Below are positions 21,260-29,993 of a stretch of 64,000 bases of DNA, in pieces (the first letter of the stretch is position 1; the number at the start of each line of letters is the position of its first letter). The DNA lies in the NCBI GenBank assembly GCA_963691715.1, contig OY829281.1:1922001-1986000 (forward strand), given 5' to 3'. The translations under genes were made by a program, and so were the position numbers. The DNA is from HXMU1420-13 sp963691715 (GTDB taxonomy: Bacteria > Bacteroidota > Rhodothermia > Balneolales > Balneolaceae). Below the pieces are notes generated by a model, which ran no database searches, had not been told where the DNA came from, and saw only the letters and a list, made by a program, of their open reading frames with translations.

Positions 21260-21967
21260 TCAAACAAAATGAATGGCTTTGGGTAAGCCTTGCGAATCGT
21301 ATTCTACTTCGTTGGGGATTGTTTTAATGCCTTTTTCTACCGATTGTTTGGCATAGTAAGCAAGAACCATGGAGTCCACAATATCATCTTCTCCAACATC
21401 AGCCCTTCTGTACTCTTCTTTGATGATTCGGAAGAAATCATCCGCTTTGGGCTCTTCAGCCCTAAGTAATTCCAAACGATGCCGTATCCCTTTTTTCAAA
21501 TTCTTTTTTTGAAAAATCATACCACCGTTTAGTTGTTGAAACAATAATTCGGGATGGCTTTCGAATACTTTGGTTTTAAATTCCTCATTTTCACAAAGTA
21601 AACGATCAACAAGCTTAATTTTAGGAGTAATATTCCATGCTTGCAGCGATAATTTTTTTTCCGTCCATTCGAAACTGGTCATATTAGCTTCTGCATAACT
21701 TGGCGCATCAAGCGCTGGGCGAATGGGTGGACTAAATACCGAAGAGGAATATTCAGAACCTAACTCTTTGCGGAGTTGTTTATCACATTCACGGGTATAT
21801 ACCTGATCTTCTAGGCCAATAGGCATATCAATAAAAATACGATCATAGTACTCGAACGCTGCCTTCAAATCATCGTTATTATTCATGATTTGAAATTTGG
21901 CTTCTCCTTCAATAAATGTTGTAAGAATCCAACCGATTCTACATCCGTCAATACCCGCTGTTTTCAC
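21260..21967 (-). CDS. DUF429 protein, RNase H-like fold
   Basis: 235 residues. MKTAGIDGCRIGW gives the first conserved Asp (7), IFIDMPIGL the second near 46, and VGEDDIVDSMVLAYYAKQ the C-terminal acidic cluster. Together these are the DUF429/predicted-nuclease arrangement with an RNase H-like core. No activity is established for the family as far as I know. It ends 11 bases before the aspS start-side strand gap, i.e. it follows aspS on the same strand by 11 bases and is probably cotranscribed. Confidence 0.75.
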   Translation of the reverse strand: MKTAGIDGCRIGWILTTFIEGEAKFQIMNNNDDLKAAFEYYDRIFIDMPIGLEDQVYTRECDKQLRKELGSEYSSSVFSPPIRPALDAPSYAEANMTSFEWTEKKLSLQAWNITPKIKLVDRLLCENEEFKTKVFESHPELLFQQLNGGMIFQKKNLKKGIRHRLELLRAEEPKADDFFRIIKEEYRRADVGEDDIVDSMVLAYYAKQSVEKGIKTIPNEVEYDSQGLPKAIHFV

Positions 21968-21978
21968 AAATTTTCCAA

Positions 21979-23751
21979 CTATTTAATTATTTTCTTTAGG
22001 TTGATGTGTAGCTCATCCAACTGTTCTTTTTCTACCTCAGCAGGGGAGTTATCCATCATACTTTGTGCTTTCTGATTTTTTGGGAAAGCAATCACATCTC
22101 GTAAACTTCCCGCACCCGTAAGTAACATCACAATTCGATCAACTCCAAGCGCAATTCCCCCATGCGGTGGGGCGCCGTACTTGAATGCATCCAACAAGAA
22201 ACCGAACTTTTCTTCAGCTTCTTCTTGCTCTATGCCAAGAAGTTTAAACATCTGCTCCTGTACTTTTCTATCGTGGATTCGGATGGAGCCCCCACCTATT
22301 TCTGATCCATTCATCACTAAGTCATAGGCTCGAGCTTTTATAGAAGCTGGATCGGAGTCCATTTTATCCATTTCTTCTACTTTTGGTGATGTAAATGGAT
22401 GATGCATAGCATGATATCTTCGGCTTTCTTCGTCCCATTCAAGCAATGGAAAATCCGTTACCCAAAGAAGATTAAATGCTTTTTCATCAATCAACTTAAA
22501 TTCTTCACCCACCATTAAACGCAGAGCGCCTAATTGTTCGAGCACGGATGGTTTTGGGCCAGCAAGTAAGAACACTAAGTCCCCAGTTTTTGCCCCTGCG
22601 GCTGCTACCATCTTAGCTACAATTTCTGGAGTAAGGAATTTCGCCACCGAACATAATGGACCTTCTTCTAGCATCTTAATATATATTAATCCACCAGCGC
22701 TGGTTTCCTTTTTCACTCGCTCTGTCCAGCGGTCAATAGCACCACGCCCCATTTCTCCTTGACCCGGGATGGTGATTCCTACAACGGCTCCACCATTATT
22801 TACGGTTCCTGAGAATACTTTGAATTCTGCATCTCTAACGATTTCGGAAAAATCTAAAAATTCCAAACCAAAACGGATGTCTGGCTTATCGGAGCCATAA
22901 GTGTTCATCGCATCTTCGTAACTCATCCGAGGAAATGGAGTTTGAATGTCTAATCCAATCGTTTCTTTGAAGATATTTTTCATCAAACCTTCATGCATTT
23001 CAAAGATGGTATCTTCATCAACGAAACTCATTTCAACATCAATCTGCGTAAATTCGGGCTGGCGATCGGCTCGTAAATCTTCATCTCTAAAACACTTAGT
23101 AATCTGGAAATAGCGATCGTATCCAGAAACCATCAACAATTGCTTATACGTTTGTGGAGATTGAGGTAAAGCAAAGAATTTACCTGGATTTACACGACTC
23201 GGTACTAAATAATCCCTAGCTCCTTCAGGGGTACTTTTCATCAAAACTGGAGTTTCAACCTCCGCAAAATTGTGCTGATGATAAAATGCCCTCACAGCTT
23301 GGTAGGTTTTAGAACGCAACATTAACTTTTCTTGCATTTCTGGACGGCGAAGGTCTAAATACCGATATCGAAGTCGAGTTTCTTCATTCGTAGTAATACC
23401 GTCTTTGATTTCAAATGGAGGTGTGGCTGCTTCGGAGTAAATCTCTAGTTCCGTTACTTCGATCTCGATTTCACCTGTAGCCAAATTTTCATTGATATTC
23501 TCCTTGCCTCGTGCAATTACCTTTCCCTTTATACCAACTACATATTCCGCTCTTAGCTTTTCTGCCTTTTCATGTAAATTAGCATCCGTTTCAGTAAAAA
23601 CAATTTGAGTAACGCCATAACGATCACGTAGATCAATAAAAATAACACCACCAAGATCGCGGCGTGGTCCAACCCAGCCATTTAATACAGTTTCTTCCCC
23701 GATATGTTCAGCGGTAAGTTCTCCACAAGTATGAGTTCTTCTAAAAGTCAT
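21979..23751 (-). CDS. aspS: Aspartyl-tRNA synthetase, bacterial type
   Basis: 590 residues charge tRNA with aspartate. An N-terminal OB-fold anticodon domain (to about 105) starts MTFRRTHTCGELTAEHIGEE. The class II core has motif 2 FRDEDLRADRQPEFTQIDVE near 218-237, a bacterial GAD insertion (about 290-410), and motif 3 GIALGVDRIVMLLTGAGSLR near 535-555, then DVIAFPKNQ. Length and insertion identify the bacterial rather than archaeal form. Whether it also charges Asn-tRNA cannot be read reliably. Confidence 0.97.
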   Translation of the reverse strand: MTFRRTHTCGELTAEHIGEETVLNGWVGPRRDLGGVIFIDLRDRYGVTQIVFTETDANLHEKAEKLRAEYVVGIKGKVIARGKENINENLATGEIEIEVTELEIYSEAATPPFEIKDGITTNEETRLRYRYLDLRRPEMQEKLMLRSKTYQAVRAFYHQHNFAEVETPVLMKSTPEGARDYLVPSRVNPGKFFALPQSPQTYKQLLMVSGYDRYFQITKCFRDEDLRADRQPEFTQIDVEMSFVDEDTIFEMHEGLMKNIFKETIGLDIQTPFPRMSYEDAMNTYGSDKPDIRFGLEFLDFSEIVRDAEFKVFSGTVNNGGAVVGITIPGQGEMGRGAIDRWTERVKKETSAGGLIYIKMLEEGPLCSVAKFLTPEIVAKMVAAAGAKTGDLVFLLAGPKPSVLEQLGALRLMVGEEFKLIDEKAFNLLWVTDFPLLEWDEESRRYHAMHHPFTSPKVEEMDKMDSDPASIKARAYDLVMNGSEIGGGSIRIHDRKVQEQMFKLLGIEQEEAEEKFGFLLDAFKYGAPPHGGIALGVDRIVMLLTGAGSLRDVIAFPKNQKAQSMMDNSPAEVEKEQLDELHINLKKIIK

Positions 23752-23991
23752 GATTTATTTCGATGAGTCGTCGAGTAATTTATCTAGTTGAAAAGCTAGT
23801 AAAATACACAACTTTGTGACGAATAGCTTTAATAAGCGCTATTTAAGATTATTTATTTTTTGGTCGGCTAGATTGGCTTGCCAACCCTTTGCGCATATGT
23901 TAAATACAATTGATGTTCATGTAATTAGAACTGTAGAATGAAAGGTACTTCGGGGATTATATAGTTAGGATGGCGATAACACACTTGACAC

Positions 23992-24026
23992 AAAAAAAGC
24001 CCAATTTATTTCTAAACTGGGCTTTT
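23992..24026 (-). terminator. Terminator after tRNA-Met
   Basis: Arms GCCCAATTTA and TAAACTGGGC (one mismatch) with runs of A on the left and T on the right. It lies just beyond the 3' end of the minus-strand tRNA gene, reading ...GGGCTTTTTTTG. Confidence 0.85.
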
Positions 24027-24031
24027 AAATG

Positions 24032-24105
24032 TAGCGTGGGGCGGAATTGAACCGCCGACCTCACGATTATGAGTCGTGCGCTCTAACCATCTGAGCTACC
24101 ACGCC
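24032..24105 (-). tRNA. tRNA with CAT anticodon, probably elongator Met
   Basis: 74-nt cloverleaf: acceptor GGCGTGG/CCACGCT with a G-U first pair, D-arm GCTCAGATGGTTAGAGC, anticodon stem CACGA/TCGTG with loop CTCATAA, and T-arm GGCGGTTCAATTCCGCC. CAT reads as elongator Met; a tRNA-Ile2, whose C34 is modified to lysidine, has the same gene anticodon and cannot be fully excluded. The initiator form is unlikely because position 1 is G in a pair. CCA is not encoded. Confidence 0.85.
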
Positions 24106-24161
24106 ATCCGTCATTAAGTTTATAAAGATACGAGTTTCTAAAATTAAGTCTAACCATTTTT

Positions 24162-24178
24162 TTGACTTATTAAGTCAA
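24162..24178. repeat. 17-base palindrome upstream of proS
   Basis: TTGACTTA-T-TAAGTCAA is a perfect 8-bp inverted repeat around one base. It is 20 bases upstream of the proposed proS -7 element and about 57 bases upstream of the tRNA gene's start, so it could bind a regulator of either. It is not a terminator (no T run). Confidence 0.5.
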
Positions 24179-24197
24179 TTATAAATCCTAAGTTCCT

Positions 24198-24205
24198 TAC
24201 CTTTG
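24198..24205 (+). promoter_or_regulatory. Candidate proS promoter -7 element
   Basis: TACCTTTG matches TAnnTTTG exactly, 25 bases before the proS ATG. No good TTTG is seen at the expected -33 spacing, so confidence is moderate. Confidence 0.4.
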
Positions 24206-24230
24206 CCCTCTCACACTAAAGTTGGAAAAA

Positions 24231-25697
24231 ATGGCGAAGAATATTACCCCACGCGAAAAAGATTATTCTCAATGGTATTTGGATATCGTTAAAGAAGCTC
24301 AGCTGGCAGAACATTCCCCAGTTCGTGGATGTATGGTTATTAAACCTACCGGCATGGCTCTTTGGGAGAATATGCAAACAGGGCTAGATCAGATGTTTAA
24401 GGATACAGGTCATCAAAATGCTTATTTTCCGCTCTTTATCCCAAAGTCTTTTTTATCCAAAGAAGCCCAACATGTAGAAGGATTTGCCAAAGAATGTGCA
24501 GTAGTTACCCATTCGCGTTTGAAAGCGGTTGATGGCGGCGTTGAGGTAGACCCTGATTCCCGATTAGACGAAGAATTAATTGTGCGCCCAACTTCCGAAA
24601 CAATTATTTGGGATACCTACAGAAATTGGATCCAATCCTATCGTGATCTGCCTATCTTAGTAAATCAATGGGCAAATGTGGTACGTTGGGAAATGAGAAC
24701 CCGCCTTTTTCTTCGCACTATGGAATTTTTATGGCAAGAAGGCCATACTGCTCATGCCACCAAACAAGAGGCTATAGATGAGACGCTTCAAATGCTTGAA
24801 GTGTATCGTACTTTTGCCGAGGATTATATGGCAATGCCAGTTATAACGGGAGTGAAGACTGAATCTGAACGTTTTGCGGGAGCCGAAGACACCTATTGTA
24901 TCGAGGCTTTAATGCAAGATGGTAAAGCTCTCCAAGCTGGCACCTCTCATTTTTTAGGTCAGAATTTTGCCAAAGCATTTGATGTAAAATTTCAAGATAA
25001 AGATGGTGATCATAAACTTGTATGGGCAACAAGTTGGGGGGTGTCCACCCGCTTAATTGGTGGCTTAATCATGACACATTCTGATGATCAAGGACTGGTA
25101 CTTCCACCAAAATTAGCTCCAACTCAAGTTGTTATTGTTCCTATCTACCGTAAAGATGGGGAAAGAGAGTTAGTTCTAGAATACGGTGACGCTATCGTTA
25201 AAGAACTAAAAGCATTGGGAGTGCGAGTAAAATTAGACGACCGAGATAACTTTAAACCTGGTTTTAAGTTTGCAGAGCATGAAGCTCGTGGGATACCTCT
25301 GCGAATAGCTATTGGACCACGCGATGTTCAAAATGGTAATGTGGAGCTTGCACGGCGTGATACACTAAATAAAGAAGTTGTTTCTCGTGATGGAATCGGA
25401 TCCCTTATCAAATCACTGTTAGAGACCATTCAGTTTGATCTGTTTGAAGCTGCTAAAACTCGAAGAGAGGAAATGACTTCAGAGGTAGAGTCTTATGAAG
25501 AATTTAAATCTGTTCTAGAAGAAAAAGGAGGATTTATTTACGCTCATTGGGATGGCACATCAGAAACCGAGGAACGCATCAAAAATGAAACGAAGGCTAC
25601 CATTCGTTGCATCCCGTTCGAAAAAGGTACATCCGGCAACTGTATGGTAACAGGAAAACCTTCACTAAAAAAGGTGTTATTTGCTAAAGCCTATTAA
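24231..25697 (+). CDS. proS: Prolyl-tRNA synthetase, archaeal/eukaryotic type
   Basis: 488 residues from ATG 24231 (a TTG nine bases earlier is a poorer choice). The short ProRS class lacks the bacterial editing insertion between motifs 2 and 3. Class II motif 2 is TMEFLWQEGHTAHAT near 160-175; the later GTSHFLGQNFAKAFDV stretch binds proline and ATP. The anticodon domain starts near TQVVIVPIYRKDG, and the C-terminal appendix ends IRCIPFEKGTSGNCMVTGKP with the partly degraded metal-site cysteines usual in bacterial members. The nnr gene follows by 9 bases. Confidence 0.95.
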   Translation: MAKNITPREKDYSQWYLDIVKEAQLAEHSPVRGCMVIKPTGMALWENMQTGLDQMFKDTGHQNAYFPLFIPKSFLSKEAQHVEGFAKECAVVTHSRLKAVDGGVEVDPDSRLDEELIVRPTSETIIWDTYRNWIQSYRDLPILVNQWANVVRWEMRTRLFLRTMEFLWQEGHTAHATKQEAIDETLQMLEVYRTFAEDYMAMPVITGVKTESERFAGAEDTYCIEALMQDGKALQAGTSHFLGQNFAKAFDVKFQDKDGDHKLVWATSWGVSTRLIGGLIMTHSDDQGLVLPPKLAPTQVVIVPIYRKDGERELVLEYGDAIVKELKALGVRVKLDDRDNFKPGFKFAEHEARGIPLRIAIGPRDVQNGNVELARRDTLNKEVVSRDGIGSLIKSLLETIQFDLFEAAKTRREEMTSEVESYEEFKSVLEEKGGFIYAHWDGTSETEERIKNETKATIRCIPFEKGTSGNCMVTGKPSLKKVLFAKAY

Positions 25698-25706
25698 TCA
25701 CCTAGT

Positions 25707-27197
25707 GTGAACATTCCACATCAATACCAGCTATTTACAGCGGCTGAAAGTCGAGAATTGGACAAGCGTACCATAGAAGAATTTGGTATCGACGGATTTA
25801 CATTGATGGAAATCGCAGGAACTCGTGTAGCTGATTATATACTACAACATGTTCCAACCCCTGCAAATGGTCTTGTTGTGTGCGGAAAGGGTAATAATGC
25901 AGGAGATGCGCTTGTAGTAAGTCGCCTATTAGCTGAACATGGATTTAATCTTACCGTCGTATTGGTGGATGGTGACGAAAACCTAAGTCGTAATTGTAAA
26001 AAAAACTACCACCTTTTAAAGAAGTTAAACTCGCCTGATGTAGCATTTAAAAACATATCAGAAGCCTTTAGCTATTCTTATGATTTTATCGTCGATGGAA
26101 TGCTGGGAACTGGGCTCAACACCGAAGTTCGCTCCTCCTACAGGAATGTAATTCAATTAGTTAATGAGCTACATTGTAAAAAATTTTCTTTAGATGTGCC
26201 CTCAGGATTACACGCTGATGATGGGACCGTTTTAGGATTAGCGATAAAAGCGGATATAACATTCGCATTAGGAACCCTTAAAAAGGGATATTATCATAAT
26301 GATGGCTATGAATATTGCGGGAAAATTATTTATTGTGAACTCCCTTTCCCTTCCATTCTAAAAAAAAGTTCCGATTTTATTTTAAAAGAAGATTGGCTTA
26401 AAGAACATCGAATGGATCACCCTAAGCAAAACCATAAATATGAGCATGGGGTAGTTTATATCATTGCAGGATCGGAGGGATTAACGGGTGCGGCTATTTT
26501 ATCAGCATTAAGTGCATGGAATACAGGGGTAGGAGCAGTGATTTTAATCACACCCAAAGGGTTACTTCCAATCTATGAGAAACATTTAATACACATCATT
26601 AAAAAACCAGTTGGAAATATAAACGACCTCAGATTTACTAAATACCACCTCGAAGAAGTGGAACACCTGTTAGCTGAAAAATCTGGGGTGTTATTAATTG
26701 GACCAGGATTAGGAAGAGATGAGGAGACCACTCATTTTGTTCAGCATATTCTTTCTACTTTTGAAGGAGAAACTATTATAGATGCGGATGCTCTATTTGC
26801 ATTATCAAAAGCATCAACACATGTAACATCGAAGAACAGTGATTGGATTCTTACTCCACATATAGGGGAGTTAAATCTACTTGCCAAATCGATTCAAGGT
26901 TCTAGAAGTGAGATTGCTAACTCTGTGTGCAAAAAATTTGAGTCTACTATTTTATCGAAAGGATTACCTTCAATAATTGTATCTTACAACAAGCAAACCA
27001 TTTCAACTGATTATGATACCAGAATCTTTGCAAGAGCGGGCTTTGGGGATGTATTGGCAGGGAAAATTGCAGGTTATTTACTTATATCAAAAAACCGGGA
27101 ACTTGCTTGTTCTTTAGCTCTTTCAGATGGCAAAACAAAAGCATCTAAATATTTTGATAATACCTCTGAACCACTTGAACCTTTGGATATAATCTAA
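25707..27197 (+). CDS. nnr: Bifunctional NAD(P)H-hydrate epimerase/dehydratase
   Basis: 496 residues; repairs damaged (hydrated) NADH and NADPH. The N-terminal YjeF_N epimerase domain (about 1-215) has VVCGKGNNAGDALVVSRLL. The C-terminal ribokinase-like dehydratase domain (about 235-480) has IAGSEGLTGAAILSALSAW, LTPHIGELNLL and the catalytic loop GFGDVLAGKIAGYL. The loop Asp is present, but Phe stands where Ser or Thr is usual (G-S/T-G-D). The start is a GTG nine bases after proS with no clear ribosome site, suggesting coupling. Confidence 0.9.
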   Translation: MNIPHQYQLFTAAESRELDKRTIEEFGIDGFTLMEIAGTRVADYILQHVPTPANGLVVCGKGNNAGDALVVSRLLAEHGFNLTVVLVDGDENLSRNCKKNYHLLKKLNSPDVAFKNISEAFSYSYDFIVDGMLGTGLNTEVRSSYRNVIQLVNELHCKKFSLDVPSGLHADDGTVLGLAIKADITFALGTLKKGYYHNDGYEYCGKIIYCELPFPSILKKSSDFILKEDWLKEHRMDHPKQNHKYEHGVVYIIAGSEGLTGAAILSALSAWNTGVGAVILITPKGLLPIYEKHLIHIIKKPVGNINDLRFTKYHLEEVEHLLAEKSGVLLIGPGLGRDEETTHFVQHILSTFEGETIIDADALFALSKASTHVTSKNSDWILTPHIGELNLLAKSIQGSRSEIANSVCKKFESTILSKGLPSIIVSYNKQTISTDYDTRIFARAGFGDVLAGKIAGYLLISKNRELACSLALSDGKTKASKYFDNTSEPLEPLDII

Positions 27198-27204
27198 TTC
27201 TATC

Positions 27205-27591
27205 ATAAAAGACTTAATTTTTACATATCGTCGGCTATTAGTTACCTCTTTTATTTTAGCTACACTAGCTATCCTTGTTGGAATGCTATATCCTTCTGAT
27301 CACCTGTCTACCATTAACATTTGGGACTATGACAAAATCTGGCATTTTGTTGTCTTCTTAATTTGGACGCTCCTTTATGGATTGGTGAGAGCTATTAGAT
27401 TAAATAAACCCCCTCAGCTATGGATCATATTTACATTAGGTCTAGCTTATGGATTACTTGTGGAATTTTTACAATTTGTAATTCCAACAAATCGTAGCCC
27501 TGAAATTGCAGATTTTATTGCCGATGCACTAGGTTCTCTGGTTGCAATTGGGATTTTGCATTGGATCTTTAAATCTCCATCGAAAAAATAA
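27205..27591 (+). CDS. VanZ-like membrane protein with a non-ATG start
   Basis: The first ATG in frame (27283) would remove the first membrane helix. The same frame is open upstream to a TAA at 27190, and it encodes a basic segment and helix of the kind VanZ-like proteins start with: IKDLIFTYRRLLVTSF, then ILATLAILVGMLYPSD. The only plausible initiators there are ATC 27202 or ATA 27205, 5-8 bases after the nnr stop. I therefore place the start at ATA (128 residues). The body has FADKxxH-like DYDKIWHFVVF and the closing PEIADFIADALGSLVAIGIL, typical of VanZ-like proteins. Four helices are predicted; the role is unknown. Confidence 0.6.
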   Translation: MKDLIFTYRRLLVTSFILATLAILVGMLYPSDHLSTINIWDYDKIWHFVVFLIWTLLYGLVRAIRLNKPPQLWIIFTLGLAYGLLVEFLQFVIPTNRSPEIADFIADALGSLVAIGILHWIFKSPSKK

Positions 27592-27673
27592 ATCCCACAT
27601 GATGATGTGATAGCTTAACCCTCTATAACGATTATTTTATTTAGGTATAAATTAATCGATTATTGAGGTCAAT

Positions 27674-28321
27674 ATGAAATCCCAACATCAAAAAAACGTT
27701 TTGAAATCGAATTACACAATTCTGTTCCAATTAAGTTTAATACTCTCATTAAGTGTTATGCTTGCTCTTACAAAAATATCAATACCTTCACTAGGTGATT
27801 TGGATAAAGTAACAATTTCTCCAAAAGATGATCCTATTATTCAACAACCTCCTATAATTCCGCCTAAAGATCCCCCACCACCTATTAAGCCCTTAGTTCC
27901 AATTGAAGTTTCTGATGATGTCTTCATTGAAGATCAAATCGATTTCCCAAATTTAGAAATTGGTGATTTTGATTATCTACCACCTAAGCCTCCTATAGAT
28001 AGTTTTGAAGAAAAAATCTACGATATAAACGGAATAGAAATACTCCCCTCTATGATAGGAGGCCTTAAAAAACTTTATTCTGAAATACAGTATCCTGAAA
28101 TTGCCAGAAAAACGGGAATTGAAGGAATAGTAACCGTTGAATTTATTGTAAATAAGATGGGTGAAGTGGAAAATCCTCAAATTATAAGAGGTATTGGTGG
28201 AGGGTGTGATGAAGAAGTGCTACGTGTAATTAAAAAGATGAAATTCTCACCTGGCATCCAAAATGGAATATTAGTAAATGTTAAAATGTCTCAATCTATA
28301 CGATTTCAGCTAAAAAATTAA
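27674..28321 (+). CDS. TonB energy transducer, copy 1
   Basis: 215 residues: basic cytoplasmic start, a single membrane helix at about 16-33, a Pro-rich periplasmic linker (about 55-110 with PPKDPPPPIKPLVPIEV), and a C-terminal TonB domain from about 130 (GGLKKLYSEIQYPEIARKTG, VEGxVTVEFIV-type strand, GGGCDEEVLRVIKKMKFSPG). It carries proton-motive energy from ExbB/ExbD to TonB-dependent receptors such as that at 51344-54121. No exbB/exbD lies alongside. It is a diverged paralogue of the next gene. Confidence 0.9.
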   Translation: MKSQHQKNVLKSNYTILFQLSLILSLSVMLALTKISIPSLGDLDKVTISPKDDPIIQQPPIIPPKDPPPPIKPLVPIEVSDDVFIEDQIDFPNLEIGDFDYLPPKPPIDSFEEKIYDINGIEILPSMIGGLKKLYSEIQYPEIARKTGIEGIVTVEFIVNKMGEVENPQIIRGIGGGCDEEVLRVIKKMKFSPGIQNGILVNVKMSQSIRFQLKN

Positions 28322-28437
28322 CAAAGAATGGAATCGATTATTTATTTTTTCAACTAGAGATATAAATGGATTAAATACTTGCGGGCTTTTCAAAAATTCC
28401 CTTTCTTTTAATTACTAAAACAAATAGAGAAAAGACT

Positions 28438-29094
28438 ATGATTAACGAGCGTAAAAATGCTAAAGCTGACCTAAAAAGAACGTACAATGTTACGCTTCAA
28501 GCTGGTCTTATTGCTGCATTACTATTCATGATTTTATTGGTTCGTATTAATTTATACAGCGAACCGCCAGCTCCCTTAGCAATAGAGGAACAGGAAGAGG
28601 TGGTAATGGAAGATGTAGTTCAAACAAAACAAATTGAAACTCCACCACCGCCACCACGTCCACCTGTGCCTGTTGAAGTACCCAACGATGAAATTCTTGA
28701 AGATGACATTGTTGATTTAGATCTAGATTTTGACCTTGATGGCCCAATGGATTTACCTCCTCCACCACCTCCACAAGATGATGATGAGGAAGATTTCTTT
28801 GTTGTTGTGGAAAACATGCCAGAATTAATAGGTGGTCTAGGAGCCCTACAACGAAAAGTGAAATACCCAGAGATGGCACGCCGAGCAGGTATTGAAGGGC
28901 GTGTTACTGTTCAATTTATTGTAAATGAAGCAGGCCAAGTCGAAAACCCTCGAGTAATACGCGGAATTGGTGGAGGCTGTGATGAAGCTGCGCTAGATGC
29001 GGTAAAGCAAGCAAAATTTACCCCAGGGATGCAGCGAGGTAGACCGGTTAGAGTACAATATTCTTTACCTATTGTATTCCGATTACAGAGTTAA
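28438..29094 (+). CDS. TonB energy transducer, copy 2
   Basis: 218 residues with the same plan as copy 1: membrane helix at about 22-40, a linker rich in Pro, Glu and Asp (including PPPPPRPPVPVEVPNDE and a DLDLDFDLDGPMDLPPPPPP-type stretch), and a TonB domain with YPEMARRAGIEGRVTVQFIV and GIGGGCDEAALDAVKQAKFT. The linker is more acidic than in copy 1. It is followed 22 bases later by a terminator, so the two tonB genes probably form their own unit. Confidence 0.9.
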   Translation: MINERKNAKADLKRTYNVTLQAGLIAALLFMILLVRINLYSEPPAPLAIEEQEEVVMEDVVQTKQIETPPPPPRPPVPVEVPNDEILEDDIVDLDLDFDLDGPMDLPPPPPPQDDDEEDFFVVVENMPELIGGLGALQRKVKYPEMARRAGIEGRVTVQFIVNEAGQVENPRVIRGIGGGCDEAALDAVKQAKFTPGMQRGRPVRVQYSLPIVFRLQS

Positions 29095-29116
29095 AATATA
29101 TTCTCTATTTATCTTT

Positions 29117-29148
29117 AACCCTTCTCAAGCCTGAGAAGGGTTTTTTTT
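29117..29148 (+). terminator. Terminator after tonB copy 2
   Basis: AACCCTTCTCA and TGAGAAGGGTT arms around AGCC, then eight T on the plus strand. Its T run overlaps the last bases of the convergent NUDIX gene. Confidence 0.9.
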
Positions 29149-29566
29149 ATGCCATCCATCTTTGGAATCTGTGGAGCACAAGTTTTAGGTTATCAAACCC
29201 TACTTTTTGAATCGCTTCGGTTAGAGGCACCCACTCTACACATTCAATGTTTTCTTTTTTTTGTGGTATAAACTTGGTGACTAGTGGTAAAACCATAACA
29301 TACCAAAATGTTGTTTTTCCGTAATCCACCCCTTTTTGGGTATATTCGTGATAGGTAGTTCCTAAATCTCCGAGGTGCATAGGCAGTCTGCTACCTGTTT
29401 CTTCAGATACTTCCCGAGAAGCACACATCTCAATAGATTCGCCTTTTTCCAATTTACCTTTTGGCAAATCCCAACATCCATTTCTATATATTAATAAAAC
29501 AGTGACTACTTCTTCATGATCAATTTGAAACACAATACCTCCAGCAGCCTGAATCTTTTTAACCAT
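29147..29566 (-). CDS. NUDIX hydrolase
   Basis: 139 residues from the ATG at 29564-29566. The Nudix box is complete: GKLEKGESIEMCASREVSEE with the TG that follows, i.e. G-x5-E-x7-R-E-x2-E-E-x-G. This start overlaps the stop of the DUF1844 gene in ATGGTTAA, a coupled arrangement. A longer frame (to 29632) would only read through that gene in another frame and adds a Lys/His-rich stretch unlike a protein start. Substrate unknown; diadenosine polyphosphate or nucleotide-type hydrolysis is usual for such small members. Confidence 0.88.
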   Translation of the reverse strand: MVKKIQAAGGIVFQIDHEEVVTVLLIYRNGCWDLPKGKLEKGESIEMCASREVSEETGSRLPMHLGDLGTTYHEYTQKGVDYGKTTFWYVMVLPLVTKFIPQKKENIECVEWVPLTEAIQKVGFDNLKLVLHRFQRWMA

Positions 29567-29888
29567 CGGTATCTTTTGGTGCTTCAGTATCTTCTGATGG
29601 TTTAGATTCTTCTTTAGCAGCTTCATCAGCAAAATTTAAACGTAAGGTTGTTAAGACCTGATCTAGAAAACCCTTCAATTCTTGAGGTAAATTCCCTTTT
29701 GTGTATTTATCAATAACATTAAGGGTATCGATAGCGTATTTAGCAGATGCCAAATCTTTTTCAATCTTATCTGTGGCAGGGTTCTGTAATTTCCCTAAGC
29801 CCATCATTCCAATTTGTTGATGTTGTTGTATAAGCATCATGAATAATAGTTGGTCTTGTTGATCCTGATTTAATGCGCCTTCAGTCAT
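29559..29888 (-). CDS. DUF1844 protein
   Basis: 109 residues, helical, starting MTEGALNQDQQDQLLFMMLI with Gln- and Met-rich helices, a conserved NPATDKIEKDLASAKYAIDT core and an acidic tail (KEESKPSEDTEAPKDTDG). This is the DUF1844 pattern; function unknown. It is translated into the NUDIX gene by an 8-base overlap. Confidence 0.8.
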   Translation of the reverse strand: MTEGALNQDQQDQLLFMMLIQQHQQIGMMGLGKLQNPATDKIEKDLASAKYAIDTLNVIDKYTKGNLPQELKGFLDQVLTTLRLNFADEAAKEESKPSEDTEAPKDTDG

Positions 29889-29962
29889 AATTTAAATTTT
29901 TGGTTAATATTTTTATGCCTCAAATTTATGGGGAATTAAACTTAATAAAGAACAATTTTCAT

Positions 29963-29970
29963 TACCTTTA
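29963..29970 (+). promoter_or_regulatory. Candidate -7 element before the DUF1015 gene
   Basis: TACCTTTA, seven of eight bases of TAnnTTTG, 23 bases before the ATG at 29994. The same octamer serves as the candidate rRNA -7 element. No firm -33 element. Confidence 0.35.
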
Positions 29971-29993
29971 TTCCTGAATTATTTAAAAAATAA

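Noticed and set aside
29567..29632. Upstream extension of the NUDIX frame
   Set aside because: It is a shadow of the DUF1844 coding end (Lys/His-rich); ATG 29566 is coupled to the DUF1844 stop.
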